Part shown: positions 11,212-23,130 of the stretch, in pieces
Layout of the letters: each line of letters begins with the position of its first letter
Position numbering within the stretch: the stretch's first letter is position 1
Assembly: GCF_000247695.1 (NCBI RefSeq)
Contig: NW_004624849.1
Location: 2,922,589-2,986,588, forward strand
DNA: 64,000 bases
Direction of reading: 5' to 3'
DNA from: Heterocephalus glaber
Lineage: Eukaryota; Chordata; Mammalia; Rodentia; Bathyergidae
Position numbers and translations under genes: made by a program
Notes under the pieces: generated by a model
The model's database searches: none
Told to the model about the DNA's origin: nothing
Seen by the model: only the letters and a program-made list of their open reading frames with translations

Positions 11212-11320
11212 AGGATTCCAGCCCCAGCTTTCCCCTGACTGGCTGTGTGGCTCTGGCCAAGGCACTTACCCTCTCTGGGTCTCAATGTTCCCCTAGATTA
11301 AATTGGCCAAATGAAGAGTC
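11212..11320 (+). repeat. MIR SINE fragment
   Basis: gactggctgtgtggctctgg, caaggcacttaccctctctg and ggtctcaatgttcccctaga follow the MIR core, plus orientation. Confidence 0.65.
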
Positions 11321-13866
11321 CTTCTGGTTCCCACACACAGCGATTGGATGTTCTGCCTCCCTGTGATCCCTGTGGCCCCACCCTTTGTGTCCCTGTCCCT
11401 TTTCAGAGCAGACCAAGACACAGCCAGAGCTGGCTGCAGGCCTCTGACTAGGGCTGCCCCAGTCTTCAGCTTGTCCTTCTAAGTGAGGGGTACTGGGTTG
11501 AGGCCCAGGAGGCACTGGTACAGCTGGGCAGTGCCCAGTGGCTCTCTTGGAAGGCTCTGGCACTCAGTGAGGCGACTGACGTCCTGGAAGGGAGGAGAAA
11601 GAGATGCGGGCAGGGCTCAAGGGGCTGCCCTCCTGAACATGCTGAAGGTTGCCAACTCGAGTTTAAGCCTTGGTTCCAGAGCACAAAGCCTCCTCTCTGG
11701 GGGCTTGACCCCGTGGCTCCCACACCCCTGGGGCCAGCTGAGCTGCCCTAAGGGAACTGGCCCCAGAAGGGCCTGGTTGTTGGCTGCAAAGTGGCTGGGA
11801 GGGAAGTTTTAATGATACACAACACTAGACACAGGGCAGAGAAGGGAAAAGGGGGGTGGTGGAGGAGCGAAGGGAGGCTGGGGGGAGAAAGAAAGACCTC
11901 CTGCCAGGCCTGTTGCCAGGAGACAGCCAGGCAGCCAGAATCAGCCCTGCTCTTTTCACAGTTGCCTTTAAGCAGCGAGAGAAAGCCCAGGCCATAAAGG
12001 GAGACATGTGTTGCTGGGTGTGTAAGGCTAGCCTCTGCAGTTAGGGGAGCCCCTGGCCCCCAGCCCTGCCCCCGCTCCTGGGGGTTATGGATGAATGTGG
12101 TTGGGCTGTAGAGCAACTGACAAGGACTCAGGAAGGCAAGGTGGTGGCCCTGGTCACTATGATGTCACAGCCACCTCTGGGGTGACACTCACTATGCAGG
12201 TGCCCCAGGAAGCTAGCAGAGAGGACAGGGGAATCCAACATGGCATATCCATCCCATGGAAAAGTATTTCTGTTGGTTTTGACTGGGCCACTGGGGCCTG
12301 GGGCTGTCTAGGGTCCTAGGAATCATCAACAGGGCACTCAGAAGGTGTGGGATTGGGAGCAAAGTCTTCAAACTTGCACTCTGTCCACCCTGTCCTTGTC
12401 ACAGACCCCCATGGAGGGAACAGGCTGCTCCTAGATGTGCTCTGACACTTGGAGACTGTTCTTGCAGCACAGGAAATGAGTGCATCTGTATCCCTGCAGA
12501 GTCTACATAGAGGCCAGGAGAGTAAATAGAGGATGAGGACTGTTAACAAAACCAGGTCTTAAGTGTTCCAGGCCCTGGCTGTCAACAGAGAGCCATGTAA
12601 TCGAGTGAATGTGCCAGGTGCTCCAGCTGAAGCAGTGCACCAATGGAAGCTGCTGAGGGATGGGGGAGAGCGTCTGCCAGGGTTCCTTTGACTCAGATAG
12701 TGAGCTTCTTGGGATAAAGCCCATGCAAACATGTGTTCCTATGTCTCACTGAAAACAGGCTGCAATTTCTGCTACTTCTTGTCCCTGTCAAGTTAGATAA
12801 AGAGCTGTTTCTTTTGTTCTTCCAGTAAGCCACCAAAGCCCCGGCTCTAGTCCTGTGAACATTACCCCCTAGAATCAGGGTTCCTGATAGGAAGACACAC
12901 ACAGTAACCCACCTCAGCTCCCCTCCTACCTGGCTGAGCCTGACTTCTCTTTATCCCATCCGGGAACTGCTGAAGGCTGACCTGAGCTCGCACCTGGTGT
13001 TGTCCTCTGCTTGGTGCCCAGGACCACCTTGCTTCCCTGGCTGTCCTACCAGGCTGTCTGGGTGTGAATGGGCGTGTGTTTGTGTGTGAAAGAACATGGA
13101 GGAGAGCTAGTGCTGGATGAAATCAGACACCATGTATCTCACAGGAGATCCTACTCCACACATACATGTGTACTGCAACATTTCCCCTTCGTGGATATCC
13201 TGGAACCCAGGGCTCCCAAGGAGGGTGTAGGGTTGTACAAAGGGACTCCTGACAGGAAGACTTGCTTTCCCTCCAACTTCCTTTGCATCTTTTTTCCTGC
13301 TGAAGTATGTGGTTTTGCTAGTCCTGGAGTCTTTCCCTTCTCCATCCTGGGGCAGGCCCCACCCCAGGGATCAAGACTTGCTTCCAGAAGGCCCGAATCA
13401 TCACAAATTATCACTAGGCAATAACCAAAAGACAGATTTGCAATTCTCAGGAGAAGGGTGCTGAGTGAGAGGAGAGGTTGGTGTCCTTGCAATGACTGGA
13501 GGGGTAGGTGGTGACTGGTTCCAATTGCAGAGGCCTGGGAGAGGGCAGGCTCTGGGGTAGGGGTGGGAGTTGCAGAGGGGTGGCCATCAGGGAGTGTCCT
13601 GGGAGTGACAGGCAAGTTCTGCTGGGCCTGCACACTGGCAAACTCTGTGCTTCTGCTATTTCTTCATAACTCAAACCAGCTTCTCACAGGGTCCCCAGCC
13701 CCCAGGTGCCACCTCCCCATGAATACCCCTTTTTGGCTTGTGTGGGGGTGGTTCCTGGGAGCCCACCTTGCCTCAGAAGTGTTCCCCAAATTGCCCATTG
13801 GTGAACTCCTGTGTCAACCTTCCTCCCTAGAAAGGATCAAGCCCCCTAGGTGGTCTCCCTTATTTT
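11321..13866. other. Intergenic DNA, no gene
   Basis: Mostly unique sequence of ordinary composition with a purine-rich patch at 11830-11900. Open frames are short and lack recognisable domains. No repeats were confidently identified. Confidence 0.5.
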
Positions 13867-14068
13867 AAAAAATTTATTTCTTTGCTTATTTATTTTGCAG
13901 TATTGGAGATTGAACGCAGTACCTGTGCACTAAGCTACATCCCAAGTCCTTTTTTAAAATTTTGAGACATGGACTTGATAAGTTGTTAATTTGCCCAGGC
14001 CAGGCCTGAACCTACTTATCCTCTTGCTTCAGCCTCCCGGAGTGTTGGGACTACAGGCATGTGCCCAT
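13867..14068 (-). repeat. ID+B1 dimeric SINE (antisense)
   Basis: On the plus strand, a decayed ID (gcagtattggagattgaacg, ctaagctacatcccaa) is followed by antisense B1 (ttttgagacatgg, cttgcttcagcctccc, gggactacaggcatgtgcc). This is the antisense reading of a B1-then-ID dimer. Confidence 0.75.
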
Positions 14069-14157
14069 TTATTTATTCATCTTGCAGTGCTGGGGGTGGA
14101 ACTCAGGACCTCACACATGCTAGGCAAGCCCTCTAACACTGAGCTACATCCCAGGCC
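14069..14157 (-). repeat. ID SINE, classical type
   Basis: Antisense: gtgctgggggtggaactcag, catgctaggcaagccctc, actgagctacatcccaggcc. The gctaggcaagc form resembles the classical rodent ID rather than the ggtacc-ended subfamily common elsewhere in the window. Confidence 0.8.
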
Positions 14158-14318
14158 TTTCCCTTGTTCTGAATGGGAGACCAACTGTTAATGTGATCTC
14201 TTGGGTCCTACTCTCTTCTATCTTTTGCCTTCTGAGTCCCATCAGTAGAGTAATACCTGTCCCAGAGCAGCTCTTGTCTTTCACTGAAATTTGTCCCCAA
14301 AGCTCAGGACAGGTGGTC

Positions 14319-14320
<2 letters not shown>

Positions 14321-14357
<37 letters not shown>

Positions 14358-14370
14358 TGTGTGTGTGTGT
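14321..14370 (+). repeat. (GT)n microsatellite
   Basis: A GT dinucleotide run of about 50 bases, interrupted once by CT. Confidence 0.95.
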
Positions 14371-14724
14371 AGTGTCTCTCCTAATGGACCCTGGAGAGAC
14401 CCAGCTAGGTTAGTGGGAAGTGAAGAGGCCTCAGCCCTGATGCCCCCTTCACTCCTACCCTTTCCACCCTTGCTCAGGGTCTTGACCATGAGGGTGATCT
14501 ACCTTTGATAACCATAGACATCCCCCCAAAATGATCCCAGGAGAAAGTGGAGATAGAACTCTTCTCCTTGGGACAGGATCCTTCCCTTAGGGCCAGGTTC
14601 CGCCTCTGGGGCCCTGGAAGTCCCCTAGACCTCAAAGGTATTGTGCCCACAGATCTGGACAGCCTGGGAGGATGGTTGGGGTCACAGTGACACCTGCTGG
14701 AGATCCCAGGAAAGCAGCCTCTCT

Positions 14725-14732
14725 GCGCGCGC

Positions 14733-14785
<53 letters not shown>

Positions 14786-14786
14786 C
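14725..14786 (+). repeat. (GC)n-(GT)n-(GC)n alternating purine/pyrimidine tract
   Basis: Sixty-two bases of unbroken purine-pyrimidine alternation: GC repeats, an AC step, GT repeats, then GC repeats again. It is a strong Z-DNA-forming candidate with self-complementary GC ends. Confidence 0.9.
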
Positions 14787-15689
14787 TAATAATACCTCAC
14801 CACAGATCTTGAAATTCACCTCAGATATTGAACTCCCATTCCCTTTCCAGGAGAGAAGCTCAAAAAAGTGCAGAGTGAATTGAGGACTTTGGAATTCCAA
14901 TTGGAAGACCCAATGAAAATCAGGGTGGATATGAGAAGCAGTCCTTGGAATTAAAAAAAAATTCATTCATGAAATATGGTTTCTAGGGACGGTTTCTCTT
15001 TTTCATGTACCCACAAAAAAGTCTGAGATTTTCCTTTGGATTTCTATGTGAAATGGGGTTTCCAGGGCAAAGAACAAGTACACATGTTGCATATCTTTGT
15101 GTTTTATTGCACTGATAAGAGGAAGCAAAGTATAGTATGTTATACTGCAAATGTCAATGATTAAAAACAGGTTGAGGTGGTCATTGTAAATGTCAATTGC
15201 TGAGGAAATTGGGAGGAATAAATATGATAATGAAATGAATTAGCACAGTGCTAGACATTTGATAATACTCAATATGTTGGGGCAATTCATCCATAGAATT
15301 GAAAAATGCCCAATGGAGAGAGCAATTGGCCATGCTGGGGAGCCAGCTAGAGGTGAGCAGTTGCCCACCCTGGTTGGATGCCACCAGCTGACCTCTGTCC
15401 TTCTAACACAGAGACTGCTGCTCAGTAAGCCCTGGAAAAATTTAAAAGTCATATGTGTAAATGAAGAAATCCAGGGATCAGAATTATGGTGTGTAAAAGA
15501 ACCCTTCACTTTAGGAAGATATAAGCATAGGACTCTTGCAAATATTTCACATAACATTTGTTTTACCCGTTTACTTGTGAATCAAACTCCACTGCAGCAA
15601 TGGGGCTCGAGAGATAACCTGCTCAAGGAGCCTGGTGCTGATGCTCCTTATGCAGAGTTGGAGGATGAATGGGAAAATGTATTAGTCCA
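14787..15689. other. Intergenic DNA, no gene
   Basis: Unique-looking sequence. The longest open frames here show no recognisable domain, signal peptide or codon pattern. Confidence 0.5.
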
Positions 15690-15870
15690 CAGTCACCAGG
15701 CTCAGGTCTCGGTGTATTACATTTTTTTCCCTCGTAATCCTCACTGAAGCCCCGAAAGAGCTGGTGCCACCTGTGCCTCACCAGGAAGGGACTTGTGGCC
15801 CAGGGAGCCTGTGTGACCCAGTCAAGCTCACAGTCCTAGTAAGTGCTTAAAATAAGATTTGAACCCAGAT
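15690..15870 (-). repeat. MIR SINE fragment
   Basis: Reads like antisense MIR: taatcctcactgaagccc, ttgtggcccagggagcctgt, cagtcctagtaagtgc, gatttgaacccagatctt. Old and diverged. Confidence 0.65.
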
Positions 15871-16688
15871 CTTGGCTTTCATTTCAAAGCCAGGGCTCTG
15901 GGGTGACTTCAAAGGGCAGAGGCTGGGTTCGCAGGAGGGTGGTGACATCTCTGCTGGGAATGTGCATGGGGAAAGGTTTGTCCACCCAGACTCAGTCTTC
16001 CACTCACTTGCAGAGGATCCACCTGCTGATGCCTTTAGGGCAGACACACACAACTATACTGTGCACTGCAAAAAGGTCCTTAACTTAGGGACCATTCACA
16101 TTACAGGAATATCTGCAGGGGCCATTTTCTAGCAGCTGGAAGCTCCGCCTAAGAGGAGGAAGCTGTTTCTAAATCTCCCAGGGGGGCTGTCAGCCTCATC
16201 CACATGCACATCTCCTGTTCTTCTAGGAGTAAGGGTGTGAGCAGGCATCAGGCAACTCCAGGCTGAGCCTCAACCGCCAGGATCCTTTCACATCTCGGTC
16301 CCCTTTCTGCTTCTACCTGGAATGATCAGAGGGAGAAAAGCCACACTGTGCCGCTGGTCTTGCAGCTTCCTGTCAGAGCTATCTGGCCGATGATTCAGGC
16401 TTTTGCTCTCTCTGCTGGAGCAGGACCTCATGACTAGTGTGCAGTCGGGAGGGAAAGGAGCGAGGTGAGTGGGTGGAAGGGAAGAGATGGAGCAGGGCTC
16501 CCTTTTAAATAAATTACAGAAAAAGTTTTTTCATAGGTCATTTGGGAAATGGAAAGGTGCTGATGCTCATGCCAATGAGTTGAGGTCTGCTGACAGCCTG
16601 TTTCCCGGAGCCACGTTGGCTGGAACGCACATGTGAGTATAGACAGCTCCAAGCAGATGCAGTCCATTCAAATCTGGGCTTAAAACAC
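15871..16688. other. Intergenic DNA, no gene
   Basis: Ordinary unique sequence before the large L1. Nothing codes convincingly. Confidence 0.45.
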
Positions 16689-16988
16689 AGACACTTTGGA
16701 ATAGAGGATTTTAAAAAATGTATTTGTTTTTGTTAGTACATGTTTATAGTACATAAAGATCGCACTCCTCATGGGGAGTTGGTACATGTACATAACACAT
16801 CTTAATTCTTTTTTATTCCCTTCCTTTCCCCTCCCTCCACCTCTTGGTCTTCTTCCCATGTGCAAAAGATCCAACTTGCTATTTGCTATTATCTTTTATT
16901 TTGCTCTTTATTTATATTTTGGGTTTCTCATATAGGAGAAATCATGTAATCTTGTATATCTGACTTATTTCACTTAACACTGTGGTCT

Positions 16989-17143
16989 CACTGGGCGTGG
17001 TGGTGCATACCTGTAATGCCAGCACTCAGGAGGCTGAGTCCTCTCAGGAGGATTGCTGCCAGATGGGGACCAGTCTGGGGTACATAATGAGTTCAAGGCC
17101 ACCCTAAACTACATATCGAGACCCTGTCTTAAACAAAATTCAT
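16989..17143 (+). repeat. B1-like SINE with internal duplication, nested in L1
   Basis: actgggcgtggtggtgcata starts it and ccctgtcttaaac ends it, with two copies of the tgagttcaaggcca-type block. Target-site copies are tgtggtctca (16981-16990) and tgtggtatca (17144-17153). Confidence 0.85.
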
Positions 17144-17235
17144 TGTGGTATCAAAGTACATTCATTTTTTTACAAATGACTCAAGTTTACCCTTCTTTAT
17201 GGCAGAGTAGTACTCGATTGTGTATAAATACTGCA

Positions 17236-17239
<4 letters not shown>

Positions 17240-17267
<28 letters not shown>

Positions 17268-17342
17268 TTGGTACTGGGGATCAAACTTGGGACCTTGCGC
17301 TTGTGAGGCAGGCACCGGAACCACTGAGCTAAATCCCCGGCC
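17240..17342 (-). repeat. ID-like SINE nested in L1
   Basis: Long T run, ggtactggggatcaaac, gctaaatccccggccc. The flanking direct repeat ctgcattt is at 17231-17238 and 17343-17350. Confidence 0.9.
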
Positions 17343-17814
17343 CTGCATTTAGGCTGCTTCCAAGATTTAGCTATTGTGAATTGTGCTACTATAAATATGG
17401 ATGTGCATGTATCACTCTAATATGATATCTTTAACTCTTTCATGAAGATACCTACAAGGGAAATAGCTGGGTCAAATGGAATTTCTATTTTTAATTTTTT
17501 GAAGAATTTCCAGACTGACTTCCATTTGTACTAGTTTACATTCCCACCAACAATGTACAAGGTTTCCTTTTTTTTCTGCAGCCTCTCCAGCATTTGTTAT
17601 TATCTAATTGCTTAATAACAGCCATTCTTTCTGGCTTAAGATGAAATCTTAGTGTTGTTTTATTTTGCATTTCTCTAATGCCCAGAGACATTGAACATTT
17701 TTTCATATATTTATTGGCTATTTGTATTTCTTCTGAGAAGTGTCTGTTCAGTTCAGTTGCCCATTTTTTGACTGGGTCTTTTGTTCTGGGAGGATCTAAT
17801 TTGTTACAGTTCTT

Positions 17815-17896
17815 TTTTTTTTTGGTACCAGGGATCGAACTTGGGTCCTTGCACTTGTGCAGCAGGTGGTGAAACCACTGAGCTAAATCCTGGGCC
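17815..17896 (-). repeat. ID-like SINE nested in L1
   Basis: ggtaccagggatcgaac ... gctaaatcctgggcc, with target duplication tacagttctt at 17805-17814 and 17897-17906. Confidence 0.9.
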
Positions 17897-18177
17897 TACA
17901 GTTCTTTATATATGCTAGATATTAGTCCTCGGCCCAAGGGATAGCTGGCAAAAAACATTAAACATTTCCCATTCTGTAGGTTGTCCCTTCACCCTGTTGG
18001 TTGTTTCCTTTGCTGTGCAGAAGCTTTTTAATTATATTTGATTCCATTTGTTGATTGTTGGTATTATTTCTTGTGCAGTTGGAATTCTGTTCAGAAAGTC
18101 TTTGGCTATGCCTATGTCTTTAAGAGTTTTACCTATTTTATCATACCACAGATTTAGTGTTTCTCTTTTGATAGATT

Positions 18178-18271
18178 TTTTTATTATTATTTTTTTTGGT
18201 ACCGGGGATCGAACTTGGGACCTTTAGCTTGTGCGGCAGGCGATGGAACCACTGAGCTAAATCCCTGGCCC
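18178..18271 (-). repeat. ID-like SINE nested in L1
   Basis: ggtaccggggatcgaac ... gctaaatccctggccc, flanked by similar gatagattt and gatatttag, an imperfect target duplication. Confidence 0.88.
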
Positions 18272-18799
18272 GATATTTAGATCTTTAATCCATTTTTATT
18301 TTAGTTTAGTACATGGTGAGAGGTGGAAAGCCAGTTTTCCCAGCACCCTTCATTAAAGAGGCTGTCTTTCCTCCAGTGTAAGTTTTTAGCTCCTTTGTCA
18401 AAGATCAAGTAGCTGAATGTTTCACTGATCCACATGTCTGTCTTTTCCCCCCAATACCATTATGTTTTTGTTACTAAGCTTTGCAGGATAACTTGAAGTC
18501 TGGGATTGTGATGCCTCCTGCTTTGCTCTTGTTGTCCAGTGTTGCTTTTTCTATTCTGGGTCTCTTCTGGCCCAATATGAATTTTCGGATTGTTTTTTCT
18601 AACTCTATGAGGAATGCTGATGGTATTTTGACTGCATTAAAGCAGTTTTGGAAGTATGGCCATTTTGACTGTACTGGTTCTGCTTATCCAGGAACAGGTG
18701 ATATCTTTCCATTTGCCGATAGCTTCTTTGAACTCCTTTTACAGAGTACTGTAGTTTTTGTTGTAGAAGTCTTTCACTTCTTTGGTTAGGTTAATTTCT

Positions 18800-18899
18800 T
18801 TTCTTTTCTTTTTTTTTTTTTTTGGTACCAGGGATCGAACTCAGGTCCTTGGGCTTGCGCAGCAGGCGGTGAAACCACTTGAGCTAAATCCCTGGCCCT
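18800..18899 (-). repeat. ID-like SINE nested in L1, perfect 15-bp target duplication
   Basis: The 15-base gttaggttaatttct occurs at 18785-18799 and 18900-18914. Between them lies a T tract and antisense ID ending gctaaatccctggccct. The perfect duplication implies a relatively recent insertion. Confidence 0.93.
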
Positions 18900-19075
18900 G
18901 TTAGGTTAATTTCTAAGTGTTTAATTTTTTTTGATGTCATTGTAAAAGGTATGGTTTCCTTAACTTCTTTCTCAGTGAGTTTATTATTGGTATACAGGAA
19001 CACTATTGATTTTTGTGTGTTGACTTTGTATCCTGCTATATACAGATTTGGTTATTAGTTCTAGGTGTTTTGCGG

Positions 19076-19186
19076 GGAGGGTTTTTTGACCCTATGTAGG
19101 GTTTCACTATATAGTTCAGGCTGGCCTTGAACTCACAATGATCCTCCTGTCTCAGATTCCTGAGTGCTGGGATCACAACACCCAGC
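19076..19186 (-). repeat. B1-like SINE nested in L1
   Basis: Antisense B1: gggtttcactatatagttca, ggctggccttgaactcac, gatcctcctgtctcag, gtgctgggatcacaac. ttctag flanks it on both sides. Confidence 0.82.
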
Positions 19187-20077
19187 TTAATTCTAGAGTC
19201 TTTTGGTGGACTTCTCTGTAGAGGATCATGTCTTGAAGATAGTGATAATTTGACTTCTTCCTTTCCTATGCATATCCCTTTTATTTCTTTCTCTTGCCTG
19301 ATTGCTCTATTTCAAGAACTACAGTATATTGAACAGCAGTGGTGATAGCAGACATCCTTGTCTTGTTCTTGATTTTAGAAGGAAAGATTTCAGCTTCTCT
19401 CCACTTAATATGATGTTGGCCATTAATTTGCCATAAATGGCTTTTATCAGATTGAGATAAGGCCCTTCTATATCTATTTTATTCAGGGTTTTTATTGTGA
19501 ATGTTATGGATATTAGATTTTGTCAAAGAATTTTTCTGCATCAAGTGAGCTGATCATGTGATTTTTCTCCTTGCTTCTGTTTATGTAGTGTTTACATTTA
19601 TTGATTTGCATATGTTAAAGCATCCTTGCATCCATGGGATGAATCTTACTAGGTCATGATGTATGATCTTTTTGATGTTTCATTGTGTTCTATTTGCCAG
19701 TATCTTATTGGGGATTTTTGCATCTATGTTCATTAAAGAGATTGGCCTGTAGTTCTTTTTTTGGCTGGGTCCTTTTCCGGTTTTGGAATCAGAGTAATGT
19801 TATCTTCCTAGCTTCCAGTAATGACTTTAGGAGTATTCCTTCCATTTCAATTTCATTAAAGAGTTTAAGGAGTGTTGGCATTAGATCTTTCCTAGAGTTC
19901 TTTAGAATTTGGCAGAATTTGGGACCTGGGCTCTACTTGGTAGGGTTTTTTTTTTTTTTAATTACTGCTTCAACTTCATTTCCTAATATTGGATTATTCA
20001 GGGTTTTTATATCTTCTTGGCTCAGCTTTGGTAGTTCATATGTATCTAAGAATCTATCCATTTCTTCTGAATTCTCC

Positions 20078-20107
20078 TTTTTTTTTTTTCTTGGTACCAG
20101 GGATCGA
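20078..20107 (-). repeat. 5'-truncated ID-like SINE nested in L1
   Basis: Only the tail end of the element is present (T tract plus ggtaccagggatcg). The direct repeat tgaattctcc occurs at 20068-20077 and 20108-20117. Confidence 0.85.
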
Positions 20108-20793
20108 TGAATTCTCCATTTTTTAAGTACAAGTTATGAGTCCATTATGATTTTGCTTTTTCATTTCTAATTCCATTAATTTGGATCTTTACTCTTTTTT
20201 GCTAAGATTGGCTAGGGATTTGTCTACTTTGTTTATTCTTTTAAAGAACCAGTTCTTTGACCCATTGATTGTTTGTGGGTGGGGTTTTTTGGTCTCAATT
20301 TCATTAATTTCTTCTCTGATCTTTTTGAGCTTTATAATTTCCTCCCTTGTACAAGCTTTGCATTTGAATTGTTCTTGTTTCTCTAGGACCTTGAGGTGCA
20401 ACACTAGATTGTTTATTTGGATTTGCTCATTTTTCTGATGTAGGCATTCACAGATATAAATTTCCCCCTTAGATCTGCTTTCATTGTGTCCCATAGGTTC
20501 TGGTGTGTTGTACTGGCATTATTGTTTAATTCTAGGAACTGTCTAATTTCTTCTGTCACCCATTGATTATTCAAAAGGGTAGTTTAATTTCCATGTGTTG
20601 GATAATTTCTGTGATTTCTTTTGCCATTGACTTCTAGTTTTGTTTGCACTATGATCTACCTGATAATAATAATTTTGATTCTTTTGTATTTACTTAAGCA
20701 TGCTGTATGGACTAGTATGTGGTCTATTTTGGAGAATGTTCCATGTGCTGCTGAAAATTTTTGTAGTGCTGGTTTAGTGGCCATGAATTTCTT

Positions 20794-20882
20794 TTTTTTT
20801 TTAAGGTACCGGGGATCAAACTCGGGTCCCTGGGCTTGCGCAGCAGGCGGCAAAACCACTGAGCTAAATCCCCGGCCCCAAG
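20794..20882 (-). repeat. ID-like SINE nested in L1
   Basis: ggtaccggggatcaaac ... gctaaatccccggcccc, with perfect target duplication ccatgaatttctt at 20781-20793 and 20883-20895. Confidence 0.93.
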
Positions 20883-21151
20883 CCATGAATTTCTTGAAGT
20901 GTCCTTGGTCATGGAAAGACCTTATTTCTCCATCAATTGTGAAAGACTGTTTTGCAGCATATATAAATCTTAGTTGGAAGTTAATTCTTTCCCTATATTT
21001 GGAAAGTTTTCTGTTATTATTTCTGTAAACGGTTCTTTTTTAAATCCCCTTTGCGGTGTCTTCTGATTTTTCACCTATTCCAATTAATCTTAGGTTAGTC
21101 TTTTTTGCTTCATCGAGCCACTGTTGGATCCATTTTTTATGTTCTCTTAAC

Positions 21152-21240
21152 CTTCTTTTTTTTTTTGGTACCGGGGATTGAACTCGGGTCCTTGCGCTTG
21201 CGCAGCAGGCGGTGAAACCACTGAGCTAAATCCGCAGTCC
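21152..21240 (-). repeat. ID-like SINE nested in L1
   Basis: ggtaccggggattgaac ... gctaaatccgcagtcc, with direct repeat tctcttaac at 21143-21151 and 21241-21249. Confidence 0.9.
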
Positions 21241-21529
21241 TCTCTTAACGTTTTTAAGGAATCTCTGAGTAATTGGTCTTTGAAGGCACCTCCCCATCTT
21301 CTAATTTTAATATTCTGTCCTCACATTGGTTGCTTTTGCTATCCAGACTTTCAGTGTAATTTTTAACCTCTTGGATTTCTTTTTGGAACCCTATCACAGA
21401 CTGTAATTCTTTGCTAAACTGGTCATTCATGTTTTATATCATTTTGTTTAACTCAGCTAGCTTTTTTTAGTGTTTTCTGTAAACTCTCTGATCGTTTTGT
21501 TTATTATATCCATTATCTGTTTATATAGT

Positions 21530-21725
21530 GGTGCCTTGGTTCATGAACTTAATTTGTTCTACAATTTTGGAAAAGATGGCCATGTTTATGTTTGTGTGGG
21601 AAAGATGGCCTTGGCCTGTTTGTCACCAGATGCAGAGTTTGCAAACAAAAGCACAACTTTGCCAAACACTTCTGTTTGCTGAACAAAATTATTTGCAAAC
21701 AAAAGCATTTGTAAACCAAGATAAT
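21530..21725. repeat. Insertion-like segment of unknown family
   Basis: The text from gccttggttcatgaac to gtaaaccaagataat does not read like the L1 around it. Its ends are weakly inverted relative to each other (cttggttca versus aaaccaag). It contains internal near-repeats (aaagatggcc twice, gcaaacaaaagca twice). I cannot name a family. Confidence 0.3.
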
Positions 21726-22290
21726 ATTGTATCTTCTGTGATCCTGCCAAACACCTCATTGATCTGGTTTTTAATCTCTTCTGTTATCCTTTCAAATAAT
21801 TTGGCTTTTATAGCTTTTGCTTTTCTCCTCCTATTTGCACCATGGATCAGCTCTGAGAGAGTTGGGAGTTTGGGGAGGCATTTTGTTGTCTTGTCATTTT
21901 GTTTTTGTTTGTTTGTTTTGTTTTGTGCTTAGGTTTATGATCAGTCACTTAGAGTGGAAAGACTTTGTTGCTAGTATGAGGAACCCTTTAGTTAGTCTGC
22001 TTTTCCATGATGAACTCAGGGCATGGCTAACTATAGTCCGTTACCTGTGTCCCAAGATCAGACAGATCTTGATTTGGGAGGGGAGGATGCAGTGTAATTG
22101 GCCCAGCACCTAGTTCTCCAGGAATGGACTTCAATTTTGTTAATGTCACAAAGCTAATCCAGGTATTGTCATACAAAGAAATCCTCTTAATAGCAACAAT
22201 AATGCAAGCCTGGCAATATCAAGTAAATCAGCAACAGTAAGTAATACTGTCCAGGACAAACTGGATATTGACATACTATAAGAACCAATA

Positions 22291-22480
22291 ATTAGCAGGG
22301 CATGGTAGTGCACACCTGTAGTAGCACTTGAGTGACTGAGGCAGGAGGATTGCCATGAGTTAAAGACCACCCTGGGGTACAAAGTGAGACCCTGTCTCAA
22401 AAAACCAAACAGGGCCGGGGATTTAACTCAGTGGCACTGTGCCTGCCTTGTAAGGTCCTGAGTTTGATCCCTGGTACCAA
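22291..22480 (+). repeat. B1-like SINE followed by ID-like SINE
   Basis: B1-like gcagggcatggtagtgcaca ... gaccctgtctcaaaa is followed directly by ID-like gggccggggatttaactcag ... gatccctggtaccaaa, then (AT)n to about 22502. This may be a composite or two insertions; the ID lacks part of its middle. Confidence 0.82.
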
Positions 22481-23041
22481 ATATATATATGTATACATAT
22501 ATCTCCACCTTTAGCCTTAAAAAAGAAATCTATATAGTATAAACACTAAGACAAACCAAATACTGACATACAGCAAATCTACTGAATGTGACAACTATAC
22601 CTTCACTAATGATAGAAAAGAATTCAACAGGAGTAACATAGGGTTAACTAACTATCCAATGATTAATAAAGCTTAATGGTTATACTATTAAAGATATAGG
22701 GTTGGGAATAGGAGAATGCAAGGAAAAAAATTTTTTAAATTGAACAATGCAAGATTAGGAGGAAAGAAAAATGAGACAAAGGATCCTATTAAGGAATAGA
22801 AGGATATTTACCGAATTAGGTAAGGTAATAGAAAAAAAAAACAAGTAAGAAATAGAAGATAAAAGAAAAATGAGAGAAAAAAGAAATTATGAAAAATAAA
22901 AAAATAGAAAAAAATTTAAAAGATGATTAAAAAGAAGAAAGAAAAAAGGAAAAATTCTCCAAATGCCAGTAAATGAGTGAAGAAGAAAAAGAAAAAAATA
23001 GGAAAAAAAGAAAATGAGTCCAAGAACACAAAAAAATTTTT

Positions 23042-23130
23042 GGACCGGGGATTTAGCTCAGTGGTTCTGCTGCCTGCCTCACAAGCGCAAGGTCCCAGAG
23101 TTTAATCCCCGGTACCGAAAAAAAAAAAAC
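23042..23130 (+). repeat. ID-like SINE
   Basis: gaccggggatttagctcagt ... aatccccggtaccg followed by poly(A). It is oriented opposite to the surrounding L1. Confidence 0.92.
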
